Shown: positions 45,775-58,378, counted from the stretch's first letter. The stretch is DNA of 64,000 nt from Acanthamoeba castellanii str. Neff (GCF_000313135.1 NW_004457390.1:258905-322904), one strand, 5' to 3'. The notes: a model not told the origin generated them from the letters alone. A program made the numbers and translations.

Positions 45775-47286
45775 TCAAGCCGAGCTGTGGTAGGCAAAGT
45801 GCGGGTATGCGGCTCCGGCGTAATGATGGTGAGGCTGATGGTGGTGATAGGCTCCGCTGGTGATGGCGGTGGGCGGGGCCAGCGGGTTGAAGGCGCGCCC
45901 GGTGGCCGCCAGTGACAGCAGGGGCGTGATGGCCTTGGACGAGGGAGACAGCTGGCGCGGCGGCACCTGCGCCACCAACGCCGTCAGACTGCTCGACACC
46001 GAAGCCGCTGTTTGGTTGTGTGCCGACGACGATGTCAGGTCAGTCAACACGCAACATCGTGTTGTGTTGTGTTGTGTTGGGACGTGGGGTCGGTGTGTCG
46101 TACCGCGATTGACGTCGGCCAGGGAGAGGCCCTCGTACTGCGACATCAGCAACCGGCTCAACTGCTCCACGTTGTCGTCGAGCACGCCCTGCGCGCCCGC
46201 AGCCACGGCTGGCGCCGACCGCGAGTCGGTCGACAGCTGGGCGTTCGGCCATTCGTTCGCGCCCTCGCACAGCGAGTGCAGGTATTGCTGTGAGAGACCC
46301 ACAACAACAACGAAGAAGCAAATGGCGGTGGTTAGCGAGACCAACACGACGAATCAATATTGTCGCGAAACGTAAACGTACGCCGAGCACGCCGCGATCG
46401 GAGGGAGACAGGCCGGCGAGCACGGTCTGGGTGTCGGCGCCGAGCCCGACCGCTCGTTCGGTGGTTGACGGACCCGTGGCGAGCGGCGCCTGCTGCTGCT
46501 GCCGAGCGGCGAGCCAGGCCAGGTACCGCGCGCTGTGAGTCACGGGCTTGGGTCCGCTCGGCACCGGTGGAGCGGACTCCGCCGGCGCCGCTGCTGGGTG
46601 GGCAGCAGCCCGAGGCGTCGACGCGCTCGCGGCACCGGTGTGCGGCGCCGACGCGATCGCTGGACCGGCAGACGACGATCGCCCATCGCTCGCCGCGCCG
46701 GCCGTCGGGGCCGCGGTGGTCCCCGCCGGCGCGCCCTCGCTTTTCCGCCGCGGGCCTCGGGGCCGGCCGGGCTTCCGCTTGGGCGTCGGGGCGAGACCGC
46801 CGTCAGCGCCGCTGGTGGGCGTCGCGCTACCGGCCGCTGCCAACCCGACCTTCGGCGTCGGGGTCGCCGAGCTGGCCCGCCTCTTCGCCGCCTCCGTTGT
46901 TTTCCGCTCTCGCGGCTTGACCGGGGCGGGGGTGGTCGCCGCCGCGTCGGCCGACGCCTCTCCCGGCATCGTGGCGCTCTTCCGTTCGCGCCTCTTTCGC
47001 TGCTGCGGCGTCGCCTTTTCGGTGCCGCCCTCCTCCACCTCCTTCGCTCCTCTCCGCTTGGTCGGCGTCTTCGCTGTCTTCTTCTTCTCCTCCTCCTGCG
47101 CCTTCTCTTCATCTCCCTCGTCGGCCTCCTTTTGCGACTTCTTCGTTCCGGCCCGCTTCGGCCGCTCGGCCTTGGCCGCGGTGGCTTTTGCTGCGTCTTG
47201 CGGCTTCTTGCCCGCGCCGGGGGAGGGGATGCTGGTCGGATCGATCTTGGGCAGCCACGTCTTGTACTGCTGCTTGGCATACTCCC

Positions 47287-47317
<31 letters not shown>

Positions 47318-49622
47318 TCCGCCACACAGAAAGAGAATTAGTTATGAAATGAGCATGTGCGCGTGCGTGCGTGATTCAGGCCGCGTGTGTGAACCTGAGC
47401 TTCTCCGCTTCTTCGTAGTACATGCTGTCATCGGGGTTGAAGGTGACGCAGTTGTCGCAGATGAGCTTCACGTCCGCCTGTTCCCACCGGTCGTGTACGC
47501 CCGTGAGTGCCCACCAAACCCTGTATGTGGTGGTAAGTCGAGGGCGACGCCGTACCTGGAAGAGCGCGGCCGTGTGGTACTGGCCCTCGTCGAGCTTGAC
47601 CTTCATGTCGGAGAAGGCCATGGGGCGCTTGATCATCTCGTGATACCCGGGCACGTCGTCAGGCACTGGGTCGTAGAACACCCCATACGAGTCCTTCCTG
47701 CTCACGCAGCACACACCGTCAAATGGCCATCATCTCACAGCAGACAGCTCTTGAAGCGTGTCTTCAGTGTGCGTGTGCGGTGGTGCGTGTCAAGCGCTTG
47801 AACGTACCGAATGAACTTGTTGAGCAAGAGCGTGAGCACCTTGTGCAGGGTGAGCCTCGTCTCCCTCTTCGGCGTCACTCGCCTCGGCGGACCCGCGGGG
47901 ACCCCGTCAGCGCTCGGAGCCACGGGCGTGTCATCAGAAGTGACACCCGCCGCGGTCTCCTCGCCGCCTCCCGCCCGTAGCGTGGCCGACCGCGTCCGCT
48001 GTCGCTTGCTGCCGGCGGCGGGAGTCGACGCCGCGTCGGTCTCAAGCAGCGTTGGACTCTCCAGGACCTCCTCCGCCTTCCGCTTCCTACCACTGGCCGC
48101 TGCGGCACGACTCGTTCGCGCAGCAGCTCGGCGCGTCTTCTTCTCGTCTTCGTCCGACTCGAACGCGAACGCAAAGTCCTCCTCGTCTTCGTCGTCGTCA
48201 TCGTCGTCGGTCTCCCTGTTCCTAGACTTTCGCTTTCCCCTCCTCTTCTTGCCGCCGCTGCCGGCGGCATTCTTGGGCGTCGTCGCCTTCTTCGGCGTCG
48301 CTGCGGCCTCCGGCGTCGCTACCTCTTTCGCTTTTCGTTTTCCGCGTTCGTTCTTTGGCGTGGTCACCGTCGTGGCCGTCGCCGTCGCTGCGTCGCCGCC
48401 GCTCTTTCTTCGCTGCTGCTGCTGCGGTGGCGCGCCTCTGCTGCGAGCGGGGGACGCCCTCTTCTGCGGCGACGGCTGCTGCCGCACCAGCACCTTGGCC
48501 TCTTCGTCGTCCTCGAACTCGAACGGCGCCTCGTCCCACTCGGCCATCGCAAGCGACGCCGTCTGCGCACTCACCCGCGTGCTGCGTGGTCGCTCGGGCG
48601 TCGCGCGCTGCGCCGACGTCTTCGTTGGCCTGGTGGTCGTGGTCGTTGTCACCGCCGCCTTGGCCTTTGATCGCTTCTCCTTTTGCTTGAGCTGCTCCTG
48701 CTCGAGCTGCTGGAGCTGTTGCTTGAGCTGCTGCGCGCGCCCCTTGCGCGCCTTCTTCATCGCGGCCAGCTCCGCGGCCTCCTGCGCGTCGATGTCCTCC
48801 TCCTCGAGGCGCTGCGACGCCGTGCGGTCGCGCGCCAGCTTGGACATCACCCGCGCGCTGATCCTGATCGGCGGGATGACCGGTGCCACCGCCGACTGGC
48901 TGGGCGCCGGTGCCGACGCTGGCACGGCCTTGTTCTTCTTCTCCTGCGCGCCTCTGCCGCCGCCGGTGCTCGTGCCTCGCTTCGTCTTCTTGTTCCTCCC
49001 CTGTGTGTACTCTCCATCGTCTTCTTCCTCTTCCTCCTCTTCCTCCTCTTCGTCGTTGTAGTGCTCCTGCTCGATGTCCATTCCCTGGTGGCCTGCTTCT
49101 TCTTGTTCGGCGTAGTCCTCGCCTTCTCCGTCTTCTTCCTCCTCCTCTACGTCTTCACCGCCTTCTTGTTGGCCAGGCTCTTCTGCCCCTTCTCCGAACT
49201 CGAAGTGCTCTTCCTCTACGTCTTCTCCGTCTTCTTCATCTTCTTGCTCCTCGTCTTCTGCATGTGGCTCGCCGTCCTCTTCCTCATCTTGACTGCCACC
49301 CACCGTCCATTTCTTGGCTCCACCATCTGCCGACAGCCGCAATACCACCTTCAGCCCTGCAGCCCCATCCCAAGCAAGGTCAGACGAACAAGAGCGAAGA
49401 AATGAAATGGGAATTCGGGCGTAAGAAGGGCTAAAGTGGCCAATCGATCAGGAGGTGGCGAGCTGGAAATTGATGCAATATTGAGGGCGCAATCGCGATT
49501 AATCTTGGGAATGGGGGCGCACCAGCACGAGTTTTATCAGTTTCCTGAGCAAGCTGTTCGTGCGCCTCTTCCATTCCCTCGTCCTGCCGCTCTGCGATTC
49601 GTCGTGAGGACCGACGCGACAT
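45775..49622 (-). CDS. BRD7/BRD9-like bromodomain protein
   Basis: The bromodomain reads across three exons near 47380-47880: LHKVLTLLLNKFIRKDSYG, FYDPVPDDVPGYHEMIKRPM, FSDMKVKLDEGQY and KLICDNCVTFNPDDSMYYEE. The acetyl-lysine Asn is in TFNPDD, and the PGYHEMIKRPM loop is typical of the BRD7/BRD9 group of SWI/SNF complexes. Exon 1 (49622-49523) begins MSRRSSRRIAERQDEG, and its join to GLKVVLRLS at 49356 is in frame; without it the second exon has no ATG. The N-terminal half has a very long Glu/Asp tract followed by basic, Ala/Thr-rich repeats (TPKKATTPKN). The C-terminal half has an AT-hook-like KPGRPRGPRRK and ends HFAYHSSA. It is probably nuclear and chromatin-bound. Confidence 0.78.
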
Positions 49623-49732
49623 GCCTGCGTTCGAGCTGGTTGGCAGTTTCAATTTGATCCTGAACGGTCGGCAAACAAATAAATAATTTACGGGCATTTT
49701 TGCCGACTCATTAAAAAACAAATAAAAAAAGC

Positions 49733-52280
49733 TCAAGGCAGGAATCGCTCGGTCAGGATGGACTCCACGATGCCCACCATGAAGGGGACGTCCGCGATGA
49801 AGTTGTGGGACGGCGAGCCCTCGGCCAGGCCTGATCCACAACACAACACAACGATAAGTTTTGTGGGATTATTCTGAATAGCTCGCTCACGGATGGGAAG
49901 CAGGCGACGGCACCTTCTCTGGTGGGGTTGGGGAAGATGGCATGGTAGCCCAGTCCCAGCCGAGCGCATGAGAAGATGTTGAGATGACGTCCGGAGAATA
50001 TCTGAGACGGGAGTTAGCCCCTGGGCATTTGCAAATAGAACGAACACCAAGTTGGTGTGTGGCAGGTGGTACCTCCAGCACGTGTGCGCCAGTGCGCACG
50101 GCGTACAGGTGAGCAAAACCTAGAGGAGTGTGCGACAGTAAGCGAGTATGGTGATAAGTCATGAACAAGCGAAGAATGTGTAGAGAAGAATGTAGTCAAG
50201 AAGTTGGGCGTACCAGCTCCGTGCGGGCCAATCACAATGTCAGCTCGGCCGAAGAGTTTGCGCGACTCCACCATCGACATCGAACCCACGTGCTCGGCCA
50301 GTTCGATCCTCAGCCTCTTGGGCGAAGCGGGTCGGCCCTTCCTCTGGTCGGCGAAACGCTTGGGGAACGCTTTCGCCAGCTGCTCGACGGCCTTGTACAG
50401 CTCCTTGTGGTTGAGGATCATGCGACCGGCGAACGCGTCGGTGCGGACGATGAAGACGATGGACACCACTGCTTCATCGAGTTGCTCAACCGCCGCCGCC
50501 GCCGCCGGTGGGGTGATGGGCTTGGCCAGCACGCTTCGTCGGCGGTCGAGCGGCAGGTGGTTCATGTCGAGCAGGCCGTGTCGAGTCAGCTGCGCCATGC
50601 CCAGCGACGGCACTTCCGAGCGCTCGATGTTTTGCAGGACGTACACGACATCGGCCCTCACGTTTTCCTCGCTCAGGAATCGCCACCTGCGTTTCGTTTC
50701 CAACGTCGGGCTACACGTCAGCAGTTACCTTAAATTGAGTGTTTAGGGGCGAAGCACCTCGGAATGTTGAACATGCGCTCGTATCTCTGGGCGTAGGACG
50801 GTCCGCCGCTGATGTGGATGAAGATGTCGGGGTTGGCCTGCAAGTAGGGCAGGGCGACGAACAGCCGATAGGCTTCGTTGACGAGCCAGTGCCAGAACAT
50901 CTCCTGATGATGGTGCGTGATCACCAGCACCTCCTTCACATCCCGCCAATGTGGGGTCTGTGCGTCGTTTCGTGTCGTTTCGTGTGTCGTGTAGACGACC
51001 GTTAGCGAGTCACATTCCTGGTTCAAACCGAAAGTGCGACTTCTGATGAAGGCAGCGTACCGAGTTGGCGCCCATGTACTGTTCCAGGAACGTGGGCCAG
51101 AGATCGTCTCGCGGTTCGTCGGGCCAGGCCGGGATCGCCAGGTACGGCGAGAAGATGGTGCCGTACTGGGTCACGTAGCCGCCGTAGAGAATGCCCACCT
51201 CGGGCGCGGCCACGTTCTTCCCTCGGCTGACGTCGATGACGTTCTCCCAGTCCTCGGCGACCATCATCTCCCGCATCTCCAGCGCGAACGAGTTGCCCTG
51301 GACCAGAGCGCCCAGGGCGCTTATGTTGGGGTAGAACTTGGGAGGGATGAAGTCGGCCTCGAACTGGGCCACCAGCGTTTCGCGGGACATCTCGGCCCGC
51401 TCGGTACCATTGGCCATGCAGTGGGCGTTGAAGCCGGCGCAGTGCTGTGTCAACAAAAACTCGGCCGACGATGCTGTATGTTGGAGGGTGTCAGTAGATC
51501 GTCATCGAGAAGCACTGGATGTGCGAGTGGTGCGGCGTACCTCCACCCCACAGCTGCGATAGACTCAAGAAGGAGATAGTGTCCTGCGTGTGAGTAATGT
51601 GAGTAACCCACATGTGCGCACTGGATAGATGGAGTGACTCAGCACACGTACGTAACCCACCAAGGGCGGAGGCATGTGGTGGAAGTAGCGCCGCTGCGTC
51701 TCCCAGTCGCACCAATCCAGCAACTGATGATGATGGAGGCCACACCCACACCCACGCCAACAGATGACCATCGTTAATGACGGAGCTTCGGTGCCCTCCA
51801 CCCCAACGAGGGAAGGGACCGGGGGTGTACCTGTTGGAGTGCAACCGAGGCCGGGCGGATGCCCTGCTGGATCGACTCCCTGGTCCGCCGGTAGGTCCGG
51901 AGCACGACAGGATCCATTACCGGTAGCGGCGGCTGCTTGAGTAGTCCCTTTCGGTAGAGGCCCAAGGCGTCATCCTTCTCCGTTTGGCCGTCGCACAGGG
52001 GGAAGGTGGCGGCCGGAAGCGGGGCGGTCTCCTCCTCCTCCACGTTGCGGGCGTGGGCGGTGGGGCTTGTGGGTGAGGGTGGCCAGGAGAGTGGGGGTGG
52101 CGCCTTGGCTTCCTTTGCTGATGGCCCGAGCGCGTACATGGCGCCGTTGTGGAAGCTGCCCGCGAAGTAGCCGAAGAAGAAACACCAGATGGCGAAGCCC
52201 ACCTTGAGCATCGAGCTGCGCAGGCGCCCGGGCGGCGTAGGTGTTGGCGGGTGGGGTCGCCCGGTCGCCGGCGGTCTCAT
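49733..52280 (-). CDS. GT61-family (DUF563) glycosyltransferase, Golgi type II
   Basis: The N-terminus has a short Pro-rich cytosolic part and one membrane anchor (MLKVGFAIWCFFFGYFAG), then a Pro/Ser/Glu stem. The lumenal domain contains GILYGGYVTQYGTIFSPYLA, HHHQEMFWHWLVNEAYRLF and HISGGPSYAQRYERMFN, near the family's usual positions. ILNHKELYKAVEQL, SMSMVESRKLFGRADIVIG and GPHGAG followed by FAHLYAVR carry the GT61/DUF563 signature (GPHGAGLSH). GT61 enzymes include plant xylosyltransferases and animal EOGT. The donor and acceptor here cannot be told. The stop is at 49735-49733. About eight exons are inferred, several with GTACxT donors. A role in glycoprotein or wall glycan modification is inferred only from the family. 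Confidence 0.8.
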
Positions 52281-52742
52281 CTGTCGCTTGAACTTGTTGA
52301 CACTGCTTCAACCTCCTGGCACCCACCGACCGGATCTTTCATGGGCTTGGCTTGCGGGCGCGAGAGAGGCGCGAGCTGTTAATGCCTCGATCACGCCCGC
52401 AACAGAACGCTGCTACCATGGTTGCAGATCAACTATTCCCGGAATGCAGGCTGGGTATTGGCTTCCTTGAATCTGTAACACGTGATGCCAGCGTAGCAGC
52501 CCCGCACCCACCACGAGCGAACCATATAGGGAGTACCCTAACCTTTTTTAACGTGGAGCTGCGCGTGCACCTTGTATGGTTTAGGGGCGAGGCACTATTT
52601 TGGTAAAATTGCCAACTTGATTATTGAATTATTGGAACGCAATATCCGAATTCTTATAATTCCATTCAATTCTTCTTCAGCATTTTTTTAAATTCATTTA
52701 AGACCAGAAAAGCGCAACTGTGGTGCTGGGGCTGACCTTGGA
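52281..52742. other. Intergenic region between GT61 and DJ-1 genes
   Basis: This 462-base spacer should hold the GT61 promoter (right-to-left) and the DJ-1 3' UTR. A T-rich patch near 52620-52700 includes TTATTGAATTATT. No gene was recognised. Confidence 0.5.
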
Positions 52743-53660
52743 TCAGTAGGACGGCACGAGCATGGCCTTCTGGATCTCCTGGGCCTTGGCGGCGCCGTAG
52801 AGCTGCTCGACCAGCTGCAGCGCAAACTCGAGCGCAGTTCCTGGCCCGCGGCTCGTCACGCAGTTGCCATCTGGTGCGCGTGGAGGTGAGATGGCCAGTC
52901 TCTCCTCTCTCTGCACAGAAGCCACGCCTCACAGTACATACCGACCACCACTCTCTGCTCGAGGTTGTCCTTCTGCTTGAGCGCATCGACGAACTTCTGC
53001 GCCGGGTAGCACGTAGCCTGCTTGTCATCTGTCGAAAAGGAGCGAGGTGCACATTACGCGCATCAGCATCGCGATTGGGCTCATGTGTGGGAGTGAGTCT
53101 GGCGCAGCGTACCGACCAGTCCGTGGCTGGCCAACACAACGGCTGATGGTGGTGATGTATATGGCGGTCGGTTAGAGTTGCCTCGATGCGGCATACGGGC
53201 AGGCACATGTAGTACCTGGTGAGGCGCAGACGGCAGCGTAGAGGCGGCCTGATTGCTTCTGCTGTGTCAGCAGCTCCTTCAGCTGGTCGCTGTCCCTCAA
53301 TCGCTCAGCGCCCGGCATACCACCTGACCAGGGCGCGGCAGGAGTGAGACACTTGGAGCACCATTGGGTTTGATGGGGGGGGGGAACCAGGAAGGGCAAC
53401 GAGGTCGTAGACGTTGCCGAGGCAGTCGGTTATGAGAGCATCTGCCAGTATTCTGACCGAGCGGGAGCAGGTCACCTCTCGTGTAGCCTCCACCGAGGCC
53501 ACTGCACAAGAATCGATTGAGCACACCCACAGAATCGATGTTGGGCCATAAACGGCAGCGCACCTGTCACGTCAGCACCTGCCCTGCGCAAGGTGTCGAT
53601 GATGCACACCGACTCTATCTCCTCCGACCCGTTCGCAATCGGCACCAGCACCTTCTTCAT
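52743..53660 (-). CDS. DJ-1/PARK7 family protein
   Basis: Members are glutamine-amidotransferase-fold proteins linked to oxidative stress, deglycation or glyoxalase activity. The spliced protein starts [18 protein letters not shown] (with the conserved Glu before IES), then [45 protein letters not shown] and [18 protein letters not shown]. The nucleophile elbow is YAAVCASP, with the reactive Cys. Then come ASHGLVG (His near the site), a segment with FVDALKQ, and [19 protein letters not shown], which closes the fold. The start is the ATG at 53660-53658; an upstream in-frame GTG is not needed. Six to seven exons are inferred. Active residues Glu, Cys and His all appear to be present. Confidence 0.9.
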
Positions 53661-53767
53661 GGTCTGCACAACGTTTAATGTTTTTTGTTTGATTGTTTTT
53701 TGCGTTTTTTTTTGTTGGAATTCAAAGATTGTTGCGTTGCGTCAGCACCCCCGCCAAATAAATACAC

Positions 53768-55723
53768 TCAGCGCCTCCTCCTGTCGTAGTCCCTGTCCCT
53801 GTCGCTCCTCCTCTCATCCCTGTCCCTGTCCCTGTCTCTGTCAGAGCCCCTTCTCTCGTCCCGACCGCCGCTCCTGTGGTGGTCCCTGTCTCGGTCCCTG
53901 TCGCGGTCGCGGTCATGGTCGCGGTCCCTCCGGTCGCCGTGGTCCCGGTCCCTCTCACTGTCTCGGCTCCTCTCGCGGTGGTGGCGGTCGCGATCGGAGG
54001 AGGAAGAAGAGGAGGAGGATGAAGAAGGGGGTCTGGCGATGGTCTCTGGTGCGGCGCCGGAGCTCTCGAACTGGATCTTGCTCCGGTCGGACATGGTGTC
54101 CCTGGTGCCGCCGCCGGCGGCGTGCATGGTGTTGGAGGAGCCGATGTGGTCGAGCGGCTTCTTCTTCTGGGTCTCCTTGGCCTCGGTGAGGAACTCGTCG
54201 AGACCGAAGGGATCCTCCTCCTTCTCGAACTCGACGGGGGCGCGTCGCGGCTCGGCCCGGCGGCTCCGGTCCACGCCCGAGAAGTCGCGGTTGGGCTTGA
54301 ACTTGTCGGTGCCCTGCTTGTCGTCGCCGCCCTCCTCGTCGTCGTCGCCGCCGTAGACCTCCGAGTCGTTGTCCTTCTTGGGGCGGTAGAGGAAGTTGGC
54401 GCTGCTGCCCTGGAAGAGGGGCTTGTCGTAGACGTTGTAGGCCTCTTCGTCGGCAAAGCCTGAGTCCATGCCCTGGGACTGGTTGAACAGACGCGCGTCG
54501 AACATGGTGTCGGCGCTGGCGGTGGGAGCCTCGCCCAGCGCCACCTTCTCGGACACGTCGCGATCGTCGTCGGTCTTGAGCTTCTTCTTGCCCTGGTAAT
54601 TGTCCAGGTGGCGCTTCCTGTCACGCTCGCGCTTGCGCTCGTAGCGCAGCTCGTCGCGCTCCTTCTTGGCCTCCACATCTTCCTCTTCGAGGTCCTCCTC
54701 CTCCATCTCCATCTCGGTGGCCTTGCCCTTCCTGGCCTCCTCGGCGAGACGACGCAGCGTTTCCTCCTGCTCGGTCTTCTCGTTGACCATGATCTGTCGT
54801 GCGATGGCTGCGCGGCGCGCCACCTCCTCCCTCGCCCTGCGCTCGGCGATGTAGAGCGCCTCGGAAAGCTTGGCAAAGCTGTCATTGATCTGGACCTCCT
54901 GGAGCGCGCGGCCGTCGGCGGCCAGACGCTTGTCGAGGGGGATGGTGTAGCCCTTGGCGTTCTTCCAGTTCGAGATGCAAGGGGGGATCTTCCACGCCTG
55001 CTGATCGGCGACGGTGACCTTCCTCGGCGGCGAGTGGACGACGGGGGCAGGGGGCGAAGGCGGACCAGCGGGCGTCTTCTTGTGCTTGAACTTGGGCGGC
55101 TCCATGGGATCCTTCGGCATCTCCACCAGCCTGATGATCCTCTGCTTCGCCCCGGAATTGTGGCCTGCAGCAGCGGCAGATTGACCACCAGCCGGCGTGT
55201 ATCGGATGTAGGTGGGATCGCCCTGCTTTTCTCCAGGTTGCGCGGGACGTGCGGCCACGATCTTCGAGTTCACGATCTTCTCGAGGGCGGCCCTAGTGCG
55301 CGCGGTCGCCTCGGCCTCCTCCTCTTCCGAAGGCCGAACCAGCTCTTCCTCATCGACAACCTTGTCGGTGAGCGCGAGCGCGGTCGAGTGAACGATTTTA
55401 TCCTTGCCATGTCCGAGGATGGTCTCGTATTTGACCTTTCCAGTCGAGTCCAATTGAATGGAAAGCGCATTCGAGGCGCCCGTCGCGTTCTTCCTACCCA
55501 TGCTAAGCGGGTACTGCGCTAGGTGGATCTCGGGGAAGGCGCCTCCATCAGCAAAGTCCTCCTCATTTCGCGGGATGAATCCATCACGTTGGCCGTAAGG
55601 AGGGGGCTGCTTCATTTGGCGCCTCGCCGCTGCCGATGGTGCGGGAACCGCCAGCGCGTCCGACGTAGGACCAGCGAATGCATTCCTCGGTCTAGGCAGC
55701 GCAGCCGTTAGTACCGATGTCAT
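53768..55723 (-). CDS. SNW1: SNW1/SKIP (Prp45) splicing and transcription cofactor, intronless
   Basis: One uninterrupted frame encodes 651 residues from the ATG at 55723-55721 (MTSVLTAALPRPRN). SKIP is part of the activated spliceosome and also a transcriptional coregulator. Diagnostic segments: PPPYGQRDGFIPRNEEDFAD, GGAFPEIHLAQYPLSMGRK, and the SNW core IPPCISNWKNAKGYTIPLDK followed by DGRALQEVQINDSFAKLSEAL. Farther on are a charged helical region and SEKVALGEA, then an extended disordered tail dominated by Arg-Asp and Arg-Ser dipeptides up to the stop. The length exceeds human SNW1 (536 residues), mainly because of the RD-rich tail. No intron is seen, in contrast with neighbours. The open frame extends 42 codons further upstream, but the chosen ATG is where the family begins. 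Confidence 0.92.
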   Translation of the reverse strand: MTSVLTAALPRPRNAFAGPTSDALAVPAPSAAARRQMKQPPPYGQRDGFIPRNEEDFADGGAFPEIHLAQYPLSMGRKNATGASNALSIQLDSTGKVKYETILGHGKDKIVHSTALALTDKVVDEEELVRPSEEEEAEATARTRAALEKIVNSKIVAARPAQPGEKQGDPTYIRYTPAGGQSAAAAGHNSGAKQRIIRLVEMPKDPMEPPKFKHKKTPAGPPSPPAPVVHSPPRKVTVADQQAWKIPPCISNWKNAKGYTIPLDKRLAADGRALQEVQINDSFAKLSEALYIAERRAREEVARRAAIARQIMVNEKTEQEETLRRLAEEARKGKATEMEMEEEDLEEEDVEAKKERDELRYERKRERDRKRHLDNYQGKKKLKTDDDRDVSEKVALGEAPTASADTMFDARLFNQSQGMDSGFADEEAYNVYDKPLFQGSSANFLYRPKKDNDSEVYGGDDDEEGGDDKQGTDKFKPNRDFSGVDRSRRAEPRRAPVEFEKEEDPFGLDEFLTEAKETQKKKPLDHIGSSNTMHAAGGGTRDTMSDRSKIQFESSGAAPETIARPPSSSSSSSSSSDRDRHHRERSRDSERDRDHGDRRDRDHDRDRDRDRDRDHHRSGGRDERRGSDRDRDRDRDERRSDRDRDYDRRRR

Positions 55724-55891
55724 CTTCTGCTGCTGTGATGGAATAATTATAATCCTGCTAGCAGCCCTACGTCTTTTCGCCCAGCCAAAAAAAAAGAAAC
55801 GGAAAAGTCTAAACTCCGGCGCTGACGTCAGCTTAAATATGTAAAACATCTTGATGCGAGTCTTTACCAGGTAACATCTGCCAAACAGTCT

Positions 55892-58378
55892 TCACCACGC
55901 CGAGAGGTACGGAGAGTCGAGTACGGCAAACCCGGCAGCCACGCCGCCTTCGTCGGACGAGGCCGTCTTGGTTCGCAAGAGGTGGCCGCCATCCTCGTTG
56001 ATGAATTCCTCGTCGCCCTTGCTGCTCATCCCCCACCCAAACACGATAAACAAACATACAACGTGCGGTGTGACAACCCTGCGGTGTGCGGTTTGCGTGT
56101 CGGGCGTGGCGGCGCACCTGACATAAACAGAAAAGACGCCCAGCTCGCAGATGGCCTGCACCAGGGAAGACTCCCCCCTGCGGTACACGTAGGCCTCATA
56201 GGGCTGCGGCTTGATGCGCTGCATCAAAATATGGGCCGCCCGTTCCTGCAGGCCAGCACCCAAACACCACAAGAAGACAAGATGCCACCATGACGATACG
56301 GCACATCAGTTCCGTCGTCGCTGGGCCGACCCACTCCAACGATGGGCAGACATACCTGTGCGCTCATGGTGGTCAGGGCATGCTTCAGTTTCTCGCCGTA
56401 GAGGTTGTTGCCTGTGCTCGCAGACCCGTGGCCCGACACAGAGCCCAGGGAAGTGGGTGAGTGAACAATCGATGCGTCGAGGCTGTGGGTGGAAAGGAGG
56501 AATATGTACCGCCGCCCTCGCGCTGCGGCTTCATGACGTAGTCATCGGGGTTAGTCAGAGCGTCCTTGATCGCCTCCTCGCTCTCGCCCTCATCGAGGCT
56601 GTATAGTCCAGCAAAGCACTTGCGCAACCGTGCCACTCTCTGCGTGTCGTGAGGTGTGCACACAGTGAGCCAACAAAAAGCAAAATGAATCAAGCATTGC
56701 TTGTTGTGCCATACACACCTCGGCGTCATCGGGAAAGAATCGCTCGACCACGCCGTCCTTGCTCAGCACCTGCTGAATCTTCTTGGCACCCACCAGGTGG
56801 TAGGCGAGCGAAGGACACTGCACGCGTGATGGACTGTCAGCCTTGCCTCCTTAGACGGGCTGAGAGTTATGAGAAGAGGTAGTGTGCAGACCTGAACAGT
56901 GTTGGACCGCTCGATGAGTTCGCGGGCTTGCCACTCGTCTTGGGTCGGGTAGTCGTTGGGCGTGTAGCCCGCCCTGAAGTACGTGACGGCCACCGTCATG
57001 CCATCGCTGGAGTTGACCAACGGAGAACGTTAGCCCCTGTGTCGCCACACCTCACGACACACACGCGGGCACGACCAAGAAGGAAGGGGCACGCACACGA
57101 GAAGAGCCCCGGAGGAGGCATCGATGGACCCCCGATTGTGGAGGTCCTTCAGGGACCGCCGGATCATGCGGATCTGGTGCCTGTCCCACAGCGTGTATTC
57201 GAGCCATCGCTGATCGGTCGAGTTCTTCTCTCCCGGCTGCACCATCATGACCACGACGGCACTGCCGCGACAAACACCAACGACGCGTCAACGACGGATT
57301 ACGACTACGAGGGGCGCTCGGGGACCTAGACAAGCGCGCGCGGCGGGGGGGAGGGGTACTTTTTGTCTCCGTAGAGCTCCCAGGCTTTGGCCATTCCGTC
57401 CGCAAGCGCATAGCCCGACTTGTTGGGAGGCAGGGTCGAATCGCTCACCTCGAAGTGGCTCTGCAGGCCGGTCACCTTTCCCAGAACATACCTATTTCCG
57501 CACACACGACACACAACACGCGCGCACACGACACGACACACACACACGTGGGCGGCATCGACACAAAATGAGAGAGAGCAGTCACTCAAGAGAAGCAAGG
57601 CCCGCGGTCGCAGCGCAGGGTGGAGCGGAGGAGATGGACGGCGTGCCGGTGCATTTGGGCCACGTTGCTGGAGAGGCAGGCAAAGGCGGAGGAGATGGTG
57701 TTGAGCTCCACCTGAAGCGGGATGGGCGGACCCTCGGGCTGTTGGTGCATCATGTAGTCCGACCTGTGCAGCCCCAGCTCGATCGCCTGAACGCGCCACA
57801 CAACACTCAGTGGTTCAAAACACGCACACGCAACACAGTCTCGCAGCGCAGCGCCAGTACAAGGTGAGCACCGCACCTGTCTCTTGCCGTCGGCATAGAC
57901 CTTCTTGTAGATGGCCAGCAGGCTCGCAGTGAAGCTGTCCGCACGCGCAGCACTGACGAGGCGGAAGGAAGAATGAGCCACGCAGGGGGGAAGAGCAGGT
58001 TGTTGGGAGGGGGGGGGGCACCTCTCGAGGGAGGAGCAGATGAAGGCGTGGTCGTTGCTGGCCCTGTGCACGAGGACGTTGAAGTCGCGGGCGAGCGCCA
58101 CTACCTGGTCGTATGCAGAGCGAGGCAACGGCGAGGGGAGCAGGCTAATCGGTGCGTGCACCACCTCGCCAGCATTTCCTACACACGCGAGGACCAGCAA
58201 TTGCGAGCATGAGAGGGAGATGGAGGATAGAATCTGAATTCTGATTTTTCGTTGCCAATGCGGTACCGCCAGGAAGGCCCATGACGAGGCCGTGCGCTAC
58301 AGCCCACGCGTGACTTTCCTCCACCACCTCAGCAAGCAGCTTCGCATCAATCTTGGGTGCCTTCGCCACGTCTTCCAT
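55892..58378 (-). CDS. GSS: Glutathione synthetase (eukaryotic type)
   Basis: The enzyme joins gamma-glutamylcysteine and glycine with ATP. Exons in order give [66 protein letters not shown] and [29 protein letters not shown], [20 protein letters not shown] and [20 protein letters not shown] follow. The ATP grasp and glycine-rich triad is [16 protein letters not shown]. Then [31 protein letters not shown] and [21 protein letters not shown] end the protein. The order matches human GSS throughout. About eleven exons are inferred. The start at [11 protein letters not shown] (58378) aligns with the family; an in-frame ATG at 58456 could add 26 residues. Together with DJ-1 it provides redox functions in the locus, but no co-regulation is visible. 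Confidence 0.93.

Noticed and set aside
46548..47801. 417-residue plus-strand frame over the 3' half of the bromodomain gene
   Set aside because: It crosses the bromodomain introns and simple GT repeat and has no domain; the minus strand has a coherent bromodomain.
47811..49061. 416-residue plus-strand frame over the bromodomain gene
   Set aside because: It is Ser/Phe/Val/Cys-rich complement of the acidic and basic tracts of the minus-strand gene; no motif.
53722..55188. 488-residue minus-strand frame overlapping SNW1
   Set aside because: It is a shifted frame of the SNW1 exon, almost entirely Arg/Ser/Pro/Thr repeats, while the other frame has unmistakable SNW1 motifs.
54608..55522. 304-residue plus-strand frame antisense to SNW1
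   Set aside because: It is the Leu/Gly/Arg-rich shadow of SNW1 codons without start context or homologous motif.
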